Positions 1-5,406 of a stretch of 19,324 nt of DNA are shown one piece after another. A program made the translations under genes and the position numbers. The stretch comes from an uncultured Collinsella sp. GTDB lineage: Bacteria; Actinomycetota; Coriobacteriia; Coriobacteriales; Coriobacteriaceae. Numbering within the stretch: position 1 is the first letter of the stretch; the number at the start of each line of letters is the position of its first letter. The stretch spans positions 1 to 19,324 of the forward strand of contig CAUAJB010000041.1 in assembly GCA_958429225.1 (NCBI GenBank), written 5' to 3'. Below the pieces are notes generated by a model. That model searched no databases. It had not been told where the DNA came from and saw only the letters and a program-made list of their open reading frames with translations.

Positions 1-253
1 CGCGGCTGATCCGGTTCCACCGGGCCGCGCGGCAAGGAGATATATTGCCAGACCGCGAAGCCCTGTGGGACGTCAATTCCACTCTTCACAAGTCCTACAC
101 AATACATTGCTTCCTATATAAGTCATAGAAAGGCTGGTGCAGAAATACTGCACGTATCAGATGATGACCCTTCGGTTAAGAGATATATAAAGATCGGTCA
201 CCTGTAAGTGTCTATCTACCCGCGCTTTTGCTATATAAACCAGCGCTTCAGAT
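1..253. other. Non-coding stretch at the left edge
   Basis: No credible gene is visible here. The first 29 bases fold into a hairpin: CGCGGC (1-6) pairs with GCCGCG (24-29) and CCGG (11-14) with CCGG (20-23), with a 4-nt bulge and loop 15-19. It may be the 3' end structure of a neighbour beyond the window, but no T-run follows on the plus strand and the other side is cut off. The remainder is A+T-richer than its surroundings, with several TATATA-like strings but no promoter pair I would defend. Confidence 0.4.
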
Positions 254-289
254 AAAAAGAGGGAGCGCCGCGCACAACGCGACACTCCC
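254..289 (-). terminator. Rho-independent terminator of infC-rpmI-rplT
   Basis: On the minus strand GGGAGTGTCGCG (289-278) pairs with CGCGGCGCTCCC (272-261) in a 12-bp stem with two G-U pairs and loop TTGTG. A short T-rich run follows (258-254). It begins 22 nt after the rplT stop codon, the expected place for the operon end. Confidence 0.85.
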
Positions 290-310
290 CTAGCGATTCA
301 AGAGAATCTA

Positions 311-670
311 TTAGGCCTCGAGAGCCTTCTTGGCGATGGTAGCCAGCTCGTTGAAGGACTCGATGTCCTCGTAAGCCATCTGAGCCAGGACCTTGCGGTC
401 GAGCTCGATGCCGGCAACCTTCAGGCCGTGCATGAACTGAGAGTAAGAGATGTCGTTCAGGCGAGCAGCAGCGTTGATACGAGTGATCCAGAGAGAACGG
501 ATCTCGCGCTTCTTGTTGCGGCGATCACGATACTGATACTGCAGGGAGTGCTGGACCTGCTCTTTAGCATGCTTGTAAGTACGCGAAGCGGCACCGTAGT
601 AACCCTTCGCACGATGCATAACGGTACGGCGCTTCTTCTTGGCGGCAACAGCGCGCTTAATACGTGCCAT
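311..670 (-). CDS. rplT: 50S ribosomal protein L20
   Basis: L20 is a 23S rRNA-binding protein needed for early assembly of the large ribosomal subunit. The 119-residue protein starts MARIKRAVAAKKKRR and carries the conserved basic N-terminal stretch followed by the globular domain (RDRRNKKREIRSLWITRINAA around residues 48-68). Length matches the family (about 117-120). The ATG at 668-670 is preceded by AGGAG (681-685). It is the last gene of the infC-rpmI-rplT operon, 46 nt after rpmI. In other bacteria L20 or IF3 feeds back on this operon, and the leader structures upstream of infC fit such control. Confidence 0.97.
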   Translation of the reverse strand: MARIKRAVAAKKKRRTVMHRAKGYYGAASRTYKHAKEQVQHSLQYQYRDRRNKKREIRSLWITRINAAARLNDISYSQFMHGLKVAGIELDRKVLAQMAYEDIESFNELATIAKKALEA

Positions 671-716
671 GTTCTATCAACTCCTAGACGGTAAAACGAA
701 AAACGGGAACGCGAAC

Positions 717-908
717 TTAGGCGAGACGCGACTTGATGACCTTGCGGTCGGCAGCGGCGATCTCGGTCTCCTGACGGAAGCCACGCTTACGCTTGGTGGA
801 CTTCTTGCTCAGGATGTGGCTCTTGAAAGCCTTGGCGCGCATAAGCTTGCCGGTACCAGTCTTGCGGAAACGCTTCTTGGTGCCGCTGTGGGACTTCATC
901 TTAGGCAT
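717..908 (-). CDS. rpmI: 50S ribosomal protein L35
   Basis: L35 is a small basic protein of the large ribosomal subunit. The 63-residue product begins MPKMKSHSGTKKRFRKTGTG, a textbook L35 N-terminus, and ends in the usual RKVIKSRLA type tail. Length matches the family (about 63-66). AAGGAG lies at 915-920, well placed for the ATG at 906-908. It sits between infC and rplT in the universal order, 32 nt downstream of infC. Confidence 0.97.
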   Translation of the reverse strand: MPKMKSHSGTKKRFRKTGTGKLMRAKAFKSHILSKKSTKRKRGFRQETEIAAADRKVIKSRLA

Positions 909-940
909 GAAATACTCCTTAATCGGTTACAGAACACTAG

Positions 941-1495
941 TTACTTGGTATCGCTTGCCGCTTTATCCTCATCGAAGGCGCCCTTAATCGGGGCGAGCAG
1001 CATAAGCATGTTACGGCCTTCCATCTTAGGCTTGGACTCGACCGTAGCGTAAGGCTTGAGATCCTCGGCGAGTCGCTCGAGAACGTTAAGGCCCTGCTCC
1101 GGGTGAGCCATCTCACGGCCGCGGAACATGATGGTGATCTTAACGCGTGCGCCCTTCTTGAGGAAACGCAGAACGTGGCCCTTCTTGGTCTCGTAGTCGC
1201 CAACGTCGATCTTGGGTCGGAACTTCATTTCCTTGACCTCGACCTTGGACTGGTTCTTACGAGCAGCCTTGGCCTTCATGGCCTGCTGGTACTTGAACTT
1301 ACCGTAGTCCATGACCTTGCAGACCGGCGGCTCCGCGTTGGGAGCGATCTCGACTAGGTCGAGACCCTGATCGTCGGCGACGCGCTGGGCATCGCGGATG
1401 GCGAACAGGCCGAGCTGAGAGCCATCGACGCCAATCAAACGGCACGAAGATGCAGTGATCTCGTCGTTGATGCGGGTGTCATCAGACTTAGCTAT
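941..1495 (-). CDS. infC: Translation initiation factor IF-3 (probable AUA start)
   Basis: IF3 binds the 30S subunit, blocks premature 50S joining and checks the start codon-initiator tRNA match. The protein shows the family landmarks: N-domain TRINDEI and LIGVDGSQLG, the VCKVMDYGKFKYQ segment, a lysine-rich linker, then the C-domain KEMKFRPKIDVGDYETK and ITIMFRGREMAHPEQG. The first in-frame ATG (1508-1510) has no Shine-Dalgarno site; instead the string GGAGG (1504-1508) overlaps that ATG. Eight bases after it is ATA (1493-1495), giving a 184-residue protein reading M-AKSDDTRINDE. Non-AUG starts (AUU, AUC, AUA) are known for infC because IF3 discriminates against them and so limits its own synthesis. 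The alternative is the ATG at 1510 (189 residues). The product is certain; the start codon is inferred. Confidence 0.93.
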   Translation of the reverse strand: MAKSDDTRINDEITASSCRLIGVDGSQLGLFAIRDAQRVADDQGLDLVEIAPNAEPPVCKVMDYGKFKYQQAMKAKAARKNQSKVEVKEMKFRPKIDVGDYETKKGHVLRFLKKGARVKITIMFRGREMAHPEQGLNVLERLAEDLKPYATVESKPKMEGRNMLMLLAPIKGAFDEDKAASDTK

Positions 1496-1503
1496 TTTCC
1501 CTA

Positions 1504-1508
1504 CCTCC
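1504..1508 (-). promoter_or_regulatory. Shine-Dalgarno site deciding the infC start
   Basis: GGAGG on the minus strand overlaps the only upstream ATG and stands 8 nt before an in-frame ATA. It could not serve the ATG it overlaps, and no other purine-rich site lies upstream of that ATG, where the sequence is the U-tract of a terminator. Confidence 0.7.
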
Positions 1509-1514
1509 ATTCAT

Positions 1515-1548
1515 AAAAAAATAACCCGGCGCTTCTCAGCAACCAGGT
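1515..1548 (-). terminator. Attenuator-type terminator in the infC leader
   Basis: On the minus strand ACCTGG (1548-1543) pairs with CCGGGT (1529-1524), one pair being G-U. An inner GCT/AGC stem (1540-1538 with 1533-1531) closes a GAGA loop. TTATTTTTTT follows (1524-1515). This intrinsic terminator ends only 6 nt before the infC Shine-Dalgarno site, so it lies within the leader and would act by premature termination. The infC-rpmI-rplT leader in Firmicutes is controlled this way by L20; whether L20, IF3 or something else acts here is inference. Confidence 0.7.
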
Positions 1549-1675
1549 CGTACACATAGAGTTCCTCGATTTGAGGAAGGGAATCTAAGTTGTATGACCA
1601 GTCAGCTGCTCATTGGCGCCAAAAGGTGGGAACCCTCGGGTTCCTCTTTAGGGCATTGCGGGAACAACGCCTTGC
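1549..1675 (-). promoter_or_regulatory. Structured 5' leader of the infC operon
   Basis: The leader contains a perfect inverted repeat GGAACCCTCGGGTTCC (1629-1644) and a 6-bp hairpin TTCCTC-GATTT-GAGGAA (1562-1578), followed by the terminator at 1515-1548. I did not find a clear antiterminator partner for the terminator stem by eye. The arrangement resembles the ribosomal-protein autoregulatory leaders described for this operon, but it is not identified as a named RNA family. Confidence 0.5.
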
Positions 1676-1677
1676 GA

Positions 1678-1686
1678 ATAATAACA
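1678..1686 (-). promoter_or_regulatory. Candidate extended -10 promoter of infC operon
   Basis: The minus strand reads TGTTATTAT, an extended -10 (TG-N-TATTAT). No good -35 box stands 17 nt upstream. The implied transcript would start near 1671 with a leader of about 160 nt before infC. Confidence 0.45.
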
Positions 1687-1716
1687 CGTACAGCGCGTTA
1701 TCACATTACGTACACG

Positions 1717-1739
1717 AAAAAGGAGGCCGCAACCCCCTT
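1717..1739 (-). terminator. Terminator of the tRNA-Leu gene
   Basis: On the minus strand AAGGGGG (1739-1733) pairs with CCTCCTT (1726-1720), with loop TTGCGG and one G-U pair, and a T-run continues to 1717. It lies 19 nt after the encoded CCA end of the tRNA, so the tRNA appears to be a single transcription unit. Confidence 0.75.
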
Positions 1740-1758
1740 GAACGTTCACTTGCATGTA

Positions 1759-1845
1759 TGGTGCCCGAGGCGAGACTCGAACTCGCACGTTGTTGCCAAC
1801 GGTGGATTTTGAGTCCACTGCGTCTGCCAATTCCGCCACTCGGGC
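1759..1845 (-). tRNA. tRNA-Leu (anticodon CAA)
   Basis: The 87-nt gene folds as a class II tRNA. The acceptor stem is GCCCGAG/CTCGGGC, the discriminator A (1762), and CCA is encoded (1759-1761). The anticodon stem GTGGA/TCCAC closes loop CTCAAAA, giving anticodon CAA (1809-1811), which reads UUG. The long variable arm is CGTTG-GCAA-CAACG and the T arm is GCGAG-TTCGAGT-CTCGC. Long variable arm, anticodon and discriminator A all agree with leucine. Confidence 0.97.
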
Positions 1846-1861
1846 ACGTAATGCGTGAGTT

Positions 1862-1870
1862 AGTTTATCA
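1862..1870 (-). promoter_or_regulatory. Weak candidate promoter of tRNA-Leu
   Basis: The minus strand reads TGATAAACT, an imperfect extended -10 whose start would fall about 10 nt before the mature tRNA. No convincing -35 is seen. Position supports it more than sequence does. Confidence 0.3.
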
Positions 1871-1884
1871 CAGCTTTCTACCGA

Positions 1885-3318
1885 TTAGTCCGAAAATGGA
1901 ACTTCGAGCATTTCGATGAGTTCGACTGTGCGGAGCATCTCGCGCTGACGGCATCCGCGACCGTCGACCGAAGCCTCACCCATCTGGTTATCGTAAGGGT
2001 CCTCGCGCATGCCGTCGAAAGAGGGCTCAAACTCTGCCTGGAATCGATTGTTGGCCACCATACGCCACGGGTCGAGATTGCCAAAGTAGTGACGGCGGCG
2101 CCACTCCTCCCCCATCCTGCGAGCAGAAGATCCAAATGACACGTCGGCGTTGAGCCAACCGGTCTGCGGCGTATAGAACTCTGCCCAGTCGTGCGACCCC
2201 ACCGAATCGGGCGCAACGTACAGGCCGCTCTGCCAACGGGCAGGCACGCCCGCGATACGGCACATGGTGATAAACGTGAGCGCCATAACGCCGCAATCGC
2301 CGCGGAGCGAATGCGCGCAGTCATCGGCAATAGATCCCAAAAGCAAGTACGGCGGCTGATAGCGATAGTCGATATGCTGCGTCAGATAATCATAGATAGC
2401 ACGGGCGCGATCGAGCGGATCCACGAGTCCGTCAACAACACCGGCCGTCAGCTGCTGCAGATACGGCGTGAATGCAATGTGCGGACGGTCCTCGGAAATA
2501 TCCTCGGGCAGAGGCGCGTCCATACGCGGATGAACCGGAAGTGCGCCACCGTAGACATCACAATAAGCAGCATCGATGTGATAACGATAAGTCACCGAGA
2601 ATGAGCGCTCACTCGAAGAAGACCACGAGGCGGTACGCGCCGAAGCGTTCGCGGGAGCAACAGCACCCTCCGGCGTCATGTCGAGAATCTCGACCTGAGA
2701 CTGTTGGCGGCAGGTGGCGGCTACGGGAAGCCAAGCGCGAACGGTCTCCCCCTCTAGAGCGCCGGGGACAGACAAGGACGCCTTAAGCGTAATAACGCGA
2801 GTCAATCCGTTTTGTGACTCCATCTCCTTGAGCATCTCGTTGCGCAGTGCAATTCCGTCCGTAGGATCGGGACGCATGCCGGGAACCTCTTTGGGATATA
2901 CGCGAAGCGAATCGAGGAAGTTGTCGAGAACGAACAGCTCACCATCGATAAAGCGCCAGTCAATACGCTTACGGTCAATCAGATCGTCAAACTGCTCCTC
3001 GGTAAACTCAGGCCACTCCTCGCGAATCATCGCAATAGCTCGATCGCGCGACACCGAAAAATGAAGCGGCGTCTCAAGCATGCGATACCGCTCGGCACGA
3101 ACGCAGGCAGCAAGCGAGGGATCGGGATCTTGGGCAAGTAGGCGGTCGCAAGCCTCAATAGCCTGCGAAAGATACCCCGCGTCCTTTAAACGCAGAATCT
3201 CGGGTGGCAAGCCAACATCTAGAAAACGGAAGTCATCATTGCAAACATCAACAGAGCAACCAACAGGACCCTCGTCAATAACCTTCCCATCCGAAGGCAG
3301 CACCTTAACAACAGCCAT
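1885..3318 (-). CDS. Transglutaminase-like cysteine peptidase-fold protein
   Basis: The 477-residue protein has a transglutaminase core in its C-terminal half. The catalytic Cys is in RGDCGVMALTFITMCRIAGVPARW (Cys about 342), His in SHDWAEFY (about 376), and Asp in TGWLNADVSFG (about 392), so the triad looks intact. Such cores act as peptidases, amidases or crosslinking enzymes; the substrate cannot be told. The N-terminal third (about residues 35-150) is helical and acidic, with a possible TPR-like stretch, and the middle is beta-rich. No signal peptide or membrane segment is visible, so it is probably cytoplasmic. I chose ATG 3318 because GGAG lies 7 nt upstream; a longer GTG start at 3336 is possible but lacks such a site. 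It stands alone between tRNA-Leu and fba. Confidence 0.85.
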   Translation of the reverse strand: MAVVKVLPSDGKVIDEGPVGCSVDVCNDDFRFLDVGLPPEILRLKDAGYLSQAIEACDRLLAQDPDPSLAACVRAERYRMLETPLHFSVSRDRAIAMIREEWPEFTEEQFDDLIDRKRIDWRFIDGELFVLDNFLDSLRVYPKEVPGMRPDPTDGIALRNEMLKEMESQNGLTRVITLKASLSVPGALEGETVRAWLPVAATCRQQSQVEILDMTPEGAVAPANASARTASWSSSSERSFSVTYRYHIDAAYCDVYGGALPVHPRMDAPLPEDISEDRPHIAFTPYLQQLTAGVVDGLVDPLDRARAIYDYLTQHIDYRYQPPYLLLGSIADDCAHSLRGDCGVMALTFITMCRIAGVPARWQSGLYVAPDSVGSHDWAEFYTPQTGWLNADVSFGSSARRMGEEWRRRHYFGNLDPWRMVANNRFQAEFEPSFDGMREDPYDNQMGEASVDGRGCRQREMLRTVELIEMLEVPFSD

Positions 3319-3353
3319 ACTAAAACTCCAAGTCACTAGAACGCTTGAAGTCC

Positions 3354-3359
3354 ATTGTA
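3354..3359 (-). promoter_or_regulatory. Candidate -10 box of the transglutaminase-like gene
   Basis: The minus strand reads TACAAT, one mismatch from consensus, about 36 nt upstream of the ATG. The -35 region is a T-rich stretch that overlaps the preceding terminator and has no clear hexamer. Confidence 0.4.
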
Positions 3360-3366
3360 GCGAGAT

Positions 3367-3393
3367 AAAAAAGAAAGCCCCAACAAGGGAGCC
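3367..3393 (-). terminator. Probable terminator downstream of fba
   Basis: On the minus strand GGC-T-CCC (3393-3387) can pair with GGGGCT (3382-3377) around loop TTGTT with one bulged T. It is followed by TTTCTTTTTT. It is short but has a strong U-tract. It would end a transcript that has passed the long hairpin at 3461-3552, about 180 nt after the fba stop. Confidence 0.5.
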
Positions 3394-3460
3394 ATCAACA
3401 CCGCCGAACGGTAGTCAAAAAAAATGAATTCAGCCCAGTAACCCTGCGGCGTTAAACGAA

Positions 3461-3552
3461 GGAAGCCCCGTCCCCCGGAACTGTTTCCTTGGCGCGACTT
3501 CTGGCGAAGCCAGGTGAGCGCAAAGGAAACAGTGTAGGGGGACGGGGCTTCC
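3461..3552. repeat. Long intergenic hairpin with 16-bp perfect arms
   Basis: GGAAGCCCCGTCCCCC (3461-3476) is exactly complementary to 3537-3552. Inside, CTGTTTCCTT (3481-3490) is exactly complementary to 3523-3532. The stem continues as GCGC/GCGC with a one-base bulge, and the tip is CTGGC-GAA-GCCAG. The whole 92 nt therefore forms one long near-continuous hairpin, starting 21 nt after the fba stop. No T-run follows on either strand, so it is not a standard intrinsic terminator. It could protect the fba mRNA end, or be a member of a dispersed palindromic repeat family. Its copy number is unknown. Confidence 0.75.
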
Positions 3553-3572
3553 GACGGGAAGTTTAGCGACGC

Positions 3573-4439
3573 TTACGCCTTGTTGACGGAGCCAAACTCC
3601 TCCATGAGCTCCTTGGTGCGGGCAACGATGTTGTCGCGACCAGGCTTGAGGAGCTTGCGGGGGTCAAAGCCCTTGCCCTGCTGATCCTTGCCAGCCTCGA
3701 TGTACTCGCGAACGCCCTTGGCGAAGACGAGCTGCAGATCGGTGTTGACGTTGATCTTGGAGATACCCAGGGAGATGGCTTTCTTGATCTGATCCTCGGG
3801 GATGCCGGTGCCACCGTGCAGGACGAGGGGCAGGTCGCCGGTCTGAGCCTTGATCTCGCCCAGGCGCTCGAAGGAAAGGCCAGCCCAGTCGGCAGGGTAC
3901 ACGCCGTGGATGTTGCCGATACCGCAGGCGAGGAAGTCGACGCCCAGGTCAGCAATCTGCTTGCACTCAGCAGGATCAGCGAGCTCGCCGCTGGAGGTCA
4001 CGCCGTCCTCGGTGCCGCCGATGCCGCCGACCTCGGCCTCGATGGACATGCCCTTGGAGTGGGCAAGCTCAACGAGCTCCTTGGTGCGGTCGAGGTTAAG
4101 CTGGAAGGTCTCCTCGTGAGAGCCGTCATACATGATGGACGTGAAGCCGGCCTCGATGCACTTGAAGCAGTCCTCGTAAGAACCGTGATCGAGGTGAAGG
4201 GCGACGGGAACGGTAACGCCCGTGGCCTCGACGGCAGCCTTGACCATGTCGGCGCAGACCTTGAAACCGCCCATCCACTTAGCGGCACCAGCGGTGCACT
4301 GAAGGATCAGCGGAGACTTGGCCTCCTCGGCGGCCTGGAGAATAGCCAGGGTCCACTCGAGGTTGTTGGTGTTGAAGGCACCGAGACCGTACTTGCCGGC
4401 CTCGGCCTTCTTGAGCATGTCTGCTGCGTTGACGAGCAT
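3573..4439 (-). CDS. fba: Class II fructose-1,6-bisphosphate aldolase
   Basis: A zinc-dependent aldolase that splits fructose 1,6-bisphosphate into dihydroxyacetone phosphate and glyceraldehyde 3-phosphate in glycolysis, and runs in reverse in gluconeogenesis. The 288-residue TIM-barrel protein carries Asp84-His85 in LHLDHG, Glu134 and Glu136 in SIEAEVGGIGG, His178 in GNIHG, His208 in LHGGTG and the phosphate-binding KINVNTD near 228-234. It is the short Bacillus-FbaA-like form (about 285 residues) rather than the longer E. coli form. ATG 4439 is chosen because AGGAGG (4448-4453) lies 8 nt upstream and the protein N-terminus MLVNAADMLKKA fits the family. The gene appears monocistronic, with its own promoter. 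Confidence 0.97.
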   Translation of the reverse strand: MLVNAADMLKKAEAGKYGLGAFNTNNLEWTLAILQAAEEAKSPLILQCTAGAAKWMGGFKVCADMVKAAVEATGVTVPVALHLDHGSYEDCFKCIEAGFTSIMYDGSHEETFQLNLDRTKELVELAHSKGMSIEAEVGGIGGTEDGVTSSGELADPAECKQIADLGVDFLACGIGNIHGVYPADWAGLSFERLGEIKAQTGDLPLVLHGGTGIPEDQIKKAISLGISKINVNTDLQLVFAKGVREYIEAGKDQQGKGFDPRKLLKPGRDNIVARTKELMEEFGSVNKA

Positions 4440-4479
4440 AAAAGAAACCTCCTGTAAGGTTGCTCCGATAACGCCTGAG

Positions 4480-4525
4480 ATTTTACCACGACATACCCGA
4501 GCATAAACGTTCGTTTGTTCACGAA
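4480..4525 (-). promoter_or_regulatory. fba promoter region
   Basis: The minus strand reads TGGTAAAAT (4488-4480), an extended -10 box about 41 nt upstream of the fba ATG. A small inverted repeat TTCGT-N6-ACGAA (4510-4525) lies near where a -35 box would be and could be a protein site. No regulator is suggested by the sequence. Confidence 0.45.
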
Positions 4526-4633
4526 TACCATCCGATTGGACAAATTTTGACCGTTTGCCCCACAGAATCGACCCACTGGGGAAAATAGCTTGACGATTGA
4601 GCGGTCTTCGTGGTTCGAAAGACGGCTTCGAGC

Positions 4634-5317
4634 CTACATCTGCATAAACGGGTTCTGCATAAGTTCGCGCGCCATCGTGGTCGAATCGCCATGGCCCGTC
4701 AAGCAAACGGTATCGGGCGGAAGCATCTTGGCAAGTTTGGAGAGCGAGCGCATAATCGCCGCCTCGTCACCGCCGGAAAGATCGGTACGACCGTGGCTGC
4801 CCGGGAAAAGCGTGTCGCCCACAAAGGCGATGTTCCCCTGCTCGGTCGCGGCGAACAGGACGATGCCGCCCGGCGTATGCCCCGGCGCCTCGATCACCTG
4901 CAGGCAGACGTCGCCCACCTCGATTGTATCGCCCTCGGCAAGCAAACGCGTCGGCTCACCCGGATCGGGCGTCTCGATACCCCACATGGCGCGCTGCTCC
5001 TCGATATTTGCGCGAGGTACCGTCACGTCCTTAGCGCACAACTCATATAGTGCGCTGTCGCCAACGACAGCTCGAACCCCGGCAACCCCGCCAACATGGT
5101 CGGCATGACCGTGCGTGCAGACAGAGCCGAGTACGCGCACCTCGGGATGCGCGGTGCGGATATGCTCCACAAGACGCTCGCCCTCCCACGCCGGATCGAC
5201 GATTAAGCACTCGTCATTCGAAATCACGGCGTAGCTGTTGGTCTGAATCGGGCCGTTGACGAGCGCCTCAATCGAAGCCGCGCCTCGGGGTGTCAGGTCC
5301 AAAGTCATATCGTCCAC
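4634..5317 (-). CDS. Glyoxalase-II-like metallo-beta-lactamase-fold hydrolase
   Basis: A metallo-hydrolase of about 227 residues. The metal ligands are all present: THGHADH (His71, His73, Asp75, His76 when numbered from the ATG at 5323), His149 in APGHTPGG, Asp170 in FVGDTLFPGSHGRTD and His211 in LTGHGD. The set and size match the YcbL/glyoxalase II-like subgroup, thought to hydrolyse thioesters; the real substrate is unknown. The start is ambiguous. AAGGAGG is only 2 nt from ATG 5323 but 8 nt from an in-frame GTG (5315-5317), which I prefer; a further ATG lies at 5308. The site is immediately downstream of the rel terminator, so expression may depend on read-through from rel. Confidence 0.88.
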   Translation of the reverse strand: MDDMTLDLTPRGAASIEALVNGPIQTNSYAVISNDECLIVDPAWEGERLVEHIRTAHPEVRVLGSVCTHGHADHVGGVAGVRAVVGDSALYELCAKDVTVPRANIEEQRAMWGIETPDPGEPTRLLAEGDTIEVGDVCLQVIEAPGHTPGGIVLFAATEQGNIAFVGDTLFPGSHGRTDLSGGDEAAIMRSLSKLAKMLPPDTVCLTGHGDSTTMARELMQNPFMQM

Positions 5318-5334
5318 GCGCATACCCTCCTTCT

Positions 5335-5372
5335 AAAATACGCTCGAGGCACCAAACGATGCCTCGAGCGTA
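5335..5372 (-). terminator. Terminator after rel, abutting the next gene's ribosome site
   Basis: TACGCTCGAGGCA (5339-5351) is exactly complementary to TGCCTCGAGCGTA (5360-5372), a 13-bp stem with an 8-nt loop. On the minus strand it is followed by TTTT (5338-5335) and then directly by the Shine-Dalgarno site of the hydrolase gene. It lies 34 nt after the rel stop. The U-tract is short, so partial read-through is likely. Confidence 0.8.
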
Positions 5373-5406
5373 ACCAATAATCTATGATGCTGAGAGGCTC
5401 TCGCAC

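Noticed and set aside
1..29. Edge hairpin as a terminator
   Set aside because: No T-run follows on the plus strand and the minus-strand downstream side lies outside the window, so only the stem itself can be supported.
3417..3424. Eight A's (T-run on the minus strand) as another terminator after fba
   Set aside because: No convincing stem precedes the run on the minus strand; only a 3-bp CAG/CTG pairing is nearby.
4509..4518. The 10-mer GTTCGTTTGT near the fba promoter recurs at the window end (19315-19324)
   Set aside because: Ten matching bases in 19 kb can be chance, the contexts are unrelated, and the second copy is cut off by the edge.
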